Assembly: GCA_015059955.1 (NCBI GenBank) | Contig: SUZK01000003.1 | Coordinates: 124,001 to 188,000, forward strand | Direction: 5' to 3' | Length of the DNA stretch: 64,000 nucleotides | Source: Rikenellaceae bacterium | GTDB lineage: Bacteria; Bacteroidota; Bacteroidia; Bacteroidales; Rikenellaceae | Program-made: the position numbers and the translations under genes | In this document: positions 61,463 through 64,000 of the stretch, one piece after another | Position numbering within the stretch: position 1 is the first letter of the stretch | Layout: every line of letters starts with the position of its first letter | The notes under the pieces: model-generated | Told to the model about the DNA's origin: nothing | Database searches by the model: none | Seen by the model: only the letters and a program-made list of their open reading frames with translations

Positions 61463-61592
61463 ATTTGTTGTTAGAAGGGGTTAGGCTTGGTTCATCGCGA
61501 AAGAAACCACCGCTGGATAGTACTTTGACGTACAGCCAGTGGTGGTTTACTTTTGGGATGGGCCGAGAATGACCCCTTATCACAACAAATTA
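61460..61592. repeat. Class A fold-back element F10, ends in the M3 peptidase stop codon
   Basis: The left arm TTAATTTGTTGTTAGAAGGGG (the outer T is shared with F9) and right arm CCCCTTATCACAACAAATTA enclose an inner stem AAACCACCGCTGG / CCAGTGGTGGTTT with apical TAGTACTTTGACGTACA. The final TTA is the complement of the peptidase TAA. Confidence 0.85.
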
Positions 61593-63713
61593 CTTAAGGT
61601 TCATCTGATCAATAAGTGCCTTAGTCTTAGGTGCATGACCACGGAAGTTCTTGTAGAGAGTCATAGGATGCTTGTGACCACCCTTCTCCAATACCTCGCG
61701 GCGGAACTTGCCTGCAACCTCAGGACTGAAGATACCCTTCTGCTTGAAGTATGAGAATGCATCAGCAGCAAGAACCTCTGCCCACTTATAGCCATAGTAA
61801 CCAGCAGCATAGCCACCGCTGAAGATGTGTGTAAAGGCAGGACCCATAGCACAACCCTCAACAATAGGGGTAATCTGTGTAGGAGCAATAGCCTTGTTCT
61901 CGAAGTCGAGGATATCGCCAGTGTATGGCTTCTCGATAGTGTGCCATGCCATATCGAGCATACCGAATGAGAGCTGTCGTACGTTGAAGTATGCAGCAAG
62001 GTAGTTCTTAGCAGCTACGAGCTTCTCGATAAGCTCAGCAGGCATCGCCTCACCTGTCTGGTAGTGCTTAGCCCAGAGGTCGAGATACTCCTTCTCGGTA
62101 GCCCAGTTCTCCATAATCTGTGATGGAAGCTCAACGAAGTCGCGCTTTACAGATGTGCCGTTGATAGACTCATACTTACCGTGAGCAAGGATGCCGTGAA
62201 GACCGTGACCAAACTCGTGGAGGAAGGTGGTGAACTCGTCGAAGGTGAGCAATGATGGAGTGTTAGCAGTAGGCTTTGTGAAGTTCATCACGAGCTGCAC
62301 CAAAGGACGCTGCTCCTTGCCATCAACAACACGCACACCGCGAAACTCGGTCATCCATGCACCCTGACGCTTAGACTCACGTGGGAAGAAGTCGAGGTAG
62401 AGGATTGCCATAAGCTCGTTCTTAGCGTCGCGCACCTCATATACGGTAGCCTCAGGGTTATATGTCTCGATGTTATCCACCTGAGTGAATGTTAGGCCAT
62501 AGAGCTTACCAGCGAGCATAAATACAGCCTCCTTAACATTCTCAAGCTGCAAGTATGGCTTAATCTGCTCGTCGTTGATAGCGTACTTCTCCTCCTTATA
62601 CTTCTCGTTATAGTAACCCCAATCCCATGGCATGAGTGTACCCTCGTGGCCAAGGCTCTTAGCGTATGCCGATACGGTCTCGTAGTCCTTACGAGCATAC
62701 TTCAAGGTTGCCTTATTGAGCTGGTTGAGGAACTTGGTTACGCCCTTTGTGCTCTCTGCCATACGATCCTCAAGAACATAGTCTGCATAGCAGTCATAGC
62801 CAAGGAGGTTGGCAATGTTTAGACGAAGCTCAGCGATGCGACGGATGTTCTCCATGTTGTCGTTCTCGCCACCAACACCACGGGTGTTGTATGCGCGATA
62901 AAGCTGCTCCTTGATGTCACGCTGTGTTGAGTAGGTCATGAAAGGAACATAGCTTGGTGCATGAAGAGTAACAGTCCAGCCCTGCTCACCACGTGCCGCA
63001 GCCTCAGCAGCAAGGCCCTCCTTTACGAAGTCGGGGAGCTCAGCAACCTTAGCAGGGTCGGTGATGTTATAAGAGTAAGCGTTTGTAGCAGCCAAGGCGT
63101 TCTGGCCAAATTGAAGGGTAAGCTGCGAGAGCTCCGATGAGTACTTGCGATAGAGCTCCTTAGCCTCACCCTCGAGCAAAGCACCCGAACGAGCAAAACC
63201 CTTGTATGTCTCCTCAAGAAGCATCATATCCTCCTCGTCGAGGTTGAGCTTAGCGCGCTGGTCGTAGACCGTTTTAATACGCTCGAAGAGCTGTGGGTTG
63301 AGCGAGATGTCGTTCGAGAGGTCAGTAAGCTTAGGTGTCACTGCAAGAGCAATACGCTGCATCTCCTCCGAAGTGTCGCTGTTATTAAGAACGAAGAATA
63401 CGCCCGATACACGACCGAGCAGCTCGCCAGACTCAGCCATAGCAACGATGGTATTCTCGAATGTTGCAGGCTCAGGGTTGTTTACGATAGTCTCAATCTC
63501 GGCACGGTTTACGGCGATAGCATAGTCGAATGCTGGCTCGTAGTGCTCCAACTTAATTGATGAGAATGGAGGTGTCTGGTAAGGGGTGTTCCACTCCTCA
63601 ACGAGAGGGTTGCCCACCAACGAAGCAGGCATGCGCACGCCACCATTCTCTGGAAGGTCGCCTACAGTAGAGGCAAGTGTCAATGCTGACATGATAAATG
63701 ATAGTGTTGTCAT
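61590..63713 (-). CDS. M3 family metallopeptidase (dipeptidyl carboxypeptidase/oligopeptidase type)
   Basis: A 707-residue M3 peptidase. The zinc site HEFGHGLHGIL lies near 493, with the third ligand Glu in the following helix region (ELPSQIMENWA). The N-terminal helical domain EHYEPAFDYAIAVNRAEIETIVNNPEPATFENTIVAMAESGELL is typical of Dcp-like members, as is the late GYYGYKWAEVLAADAFSYFKQKG. The N-terminus (MTTLSFIMSALTLASTVG) resembles a weak signal sequence lacking the usual basic residues, so periplasmic location is possible. It cleaves short peptides in peptide catabolism. Its stop codon is the end of fold-back element F10. Confidence 0.93.
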   Translation of the reverse strand: MTTLSFIMSALTLASTVGDLPENGGVRMPASLVGNPLVEEWNTPYQTPPFSSIKLEHYEPAFDYAIAVNRAEIETIVNNPEPATFENTIVAMAESGELLGRVSGVFFVLNNSDTSEEMQRIALAVTPKLTDLSNDISLNPQLFERIKTVYDQRAKLNLDEEDMMLLEETYKGFARSGALLEGEAKELYRKYSSELSQLTLQFGQNALAATNAYSYNITDPAKVAELPDFVKEGLAAEAAARGEQGWTVTLHAPSYVPFMTYSTQRDIKEQLYRAYNTRGVGGENDNMENIRRIAELRLNIANLLGYDCYADYVLEDRMAESTKGVTKFLNQLNKATLKYARKDYETVSAYAKSLGHEGTLMPWDWGYYNEKYKEEKYAINDEQIKPYLQLENVKEAVFMLAGKLYGLTFTQVDNIETYNPEATVYEVRDAKNELMAILYLDFFPRESKRQGAWMTEFRGVRVVDGKEQRPLVQLVMNFTKPTANTPSLLTFDEFTTFLHEFGHGLHGILAHGKYESINGTSVKRDFVELPSQIMENWATEKEYLDLWAKHYQTGEAMPAELIEKLVAAKNYLAAYFNVRQLSFGMLDMAWHTIEKPYTGDILDFENKAIAPTQITPIVEGCAMGPAFTHIFSGGYAAGYYGYKWAEVLAADAFSYFKQKGIFSPEVAGKFRREVLEKGGHKHPMTLYKNFRGHAPKTKALIDQMNLK

Positions 63714-63737
63714 AAATATTAAAAATGGTTTATTAGG

Positions 63738-64000
63738 TTACTCTGTTTTAGTTTGGGCTACACCCACACTCTTCATATCGCGCTTTACGCCATTAGGCAT
63801 CTTAGAGGCACTATATGGCTGTACATCATCGGCACGCATAGGGCGAAGTGGTCTACCTGGGCGCTGCTCATGGTTCACCTCAGCACCACGCATAGGCTTA
63901 CCAGCCTCCATGTTTGCGATTGAGTCTGTTGCAGGCTCCTCAACAACGACAGGCTCCTTCCAGAGACCACGAGCACGGAGCATTGGCTCCTTGTTTGGCT
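63738..64000 (-). CDS. C-terminal part of an unknown protein (runs off the window)
   Basis: An open frame continues past the window edge; the last 87 residues are visible. They include PNKEPMLRARGLWKEPVVVEEP, then KPMRGAEVNHEQRPGRPLRPMRADD and a YSASKMPNGVKRDMKS tail. It is rich in Pro, Arg and Lys and probably disordered. I do not recognise the family. It is 24 nt upstream of the M3 peptidase on the same strand. Confidence 0.55.
   Translation of the reverse strand, partial: PNKEPMLRARGLWKEPVVVEEPATDSIANMEAGKPMRGAEVNHEQRPGRPLRPMRADDVQPYSASKMPNGVKRDMKSVGVAQTKTE

Noticed and set aside
9664..61592. Class A elements as integron attC sites
   Set aside because: They share covarying stems and stop-adjacent placement with attC, and contain GTTAGAT-like bases, but the paired RYYYAAC end is missing, there is no integrase, and they sit beside core genes such as dnaN.
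1..64000. CRISPR array
   Set aside because: Repeats are palindromic, dispersed and separated by genes; no regularly spaced direct repeats with unique spacers were seen.
1..64000. DGR reverse transcriptase or template repeat inside the window
   Set aside because: No RT-like protein (YxDD) among the genes and no A-rich near-copy of the variable regions was found by eye.
1..64000. tRNA or rRNA genes
   Set aside because: No cloverleaf-like sequence with a TTCGA loop or rRNA core motif was seen in any gap.

Overview
The window is a chromosomal segment of a Bacteroidales bacterium, probably Rikenellaceae/Alistipes-like or a close uncultured relative; the genus is inference. Supporting signs are the Bacteroidota promoter pattern (TTTG, 19-20 bp, TAnnTTTG) found upstream of many genes, the absence of strong Shine-Dalgarno sequences, many lipoproteins with BACON or fibronectin-like repeats, a DUF4923 pair, an OPT transporter, a short M23 lipoprotein and LpxK. 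Coding DNA is about half GC and intergenic DNA is AT-rich. I found no tRNA, rRNA, CRISPR array, integrase, transposase or reverse transcriptase.

Layout. 0.1-2.3 kb: thioredoxin-fold protein, MeaB and a YqaA/DedA membrane protein. 2.4-14 kb is accessory: three BACON/Fn3-like lipoproteins, an NAD-dependent epimerase, a C-type-lectin-like variable protein, and a subtilisin/lipoprotein pair. 14.5-46 kb is mostly core: AMP-dependent ligase, pheT, htpG, a five-gene operon (DEDDh exonuclease, LysM/ligand-binding protein, rex, ribF, thioesterase), dnaN with a nucleoside phosphorylase, glmM, an M20 peptidase, ssb-lpxK, M23-PPOX-ispD, a serine/threonine kinase, two DUF4923 proteins, nadE, pepT and an OPT transporter. 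46.3-49.2 kb holds a large surface lipoprotein with a wrecked last domain, preceded by a 43-residue small ORF. 49.6-60.2 kb is an apparent operon: valS, rnhA, three tandem LtaS-like phosphotransferase paralogs, a flavin reductase-like gene and an unknown gene. 60.4-64 kb has a second copy of the variable-protein gene, an M3 metallopeptidase and the end of an unknown gene.

Two non-standard signals stand out. First, the secreted proteins at 8743-9408 and 60469-61128 lie in a roughly 1 kb duplication but differ at their 3' ends almost only at first and second positions of codons ending in C or T. That is the fingerprint of a diversity-generating retroelement (DGR) copying AAY codons with adenine mutagenesis. 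No template or reverse transcriptase is in the window, so these would be remote targets. Second, at least ten fold-back elements of about 130 bp are scattered between genes. Their outer inverted repeats are conserved (TTTGTTGT...ACAACAAA), and their inner stems differ in sequence while staying base-paired. In five genes (subtilisin, ligase, dnaN, pepT, M3 peptidase) the stop codon TAA is itself the end of such an element.

Also of note are a run of nine G inside the third LtaS-like gene, a sigma-54-type promoter before htpG, and a RibF that appears to lack a working flavokinase domain.
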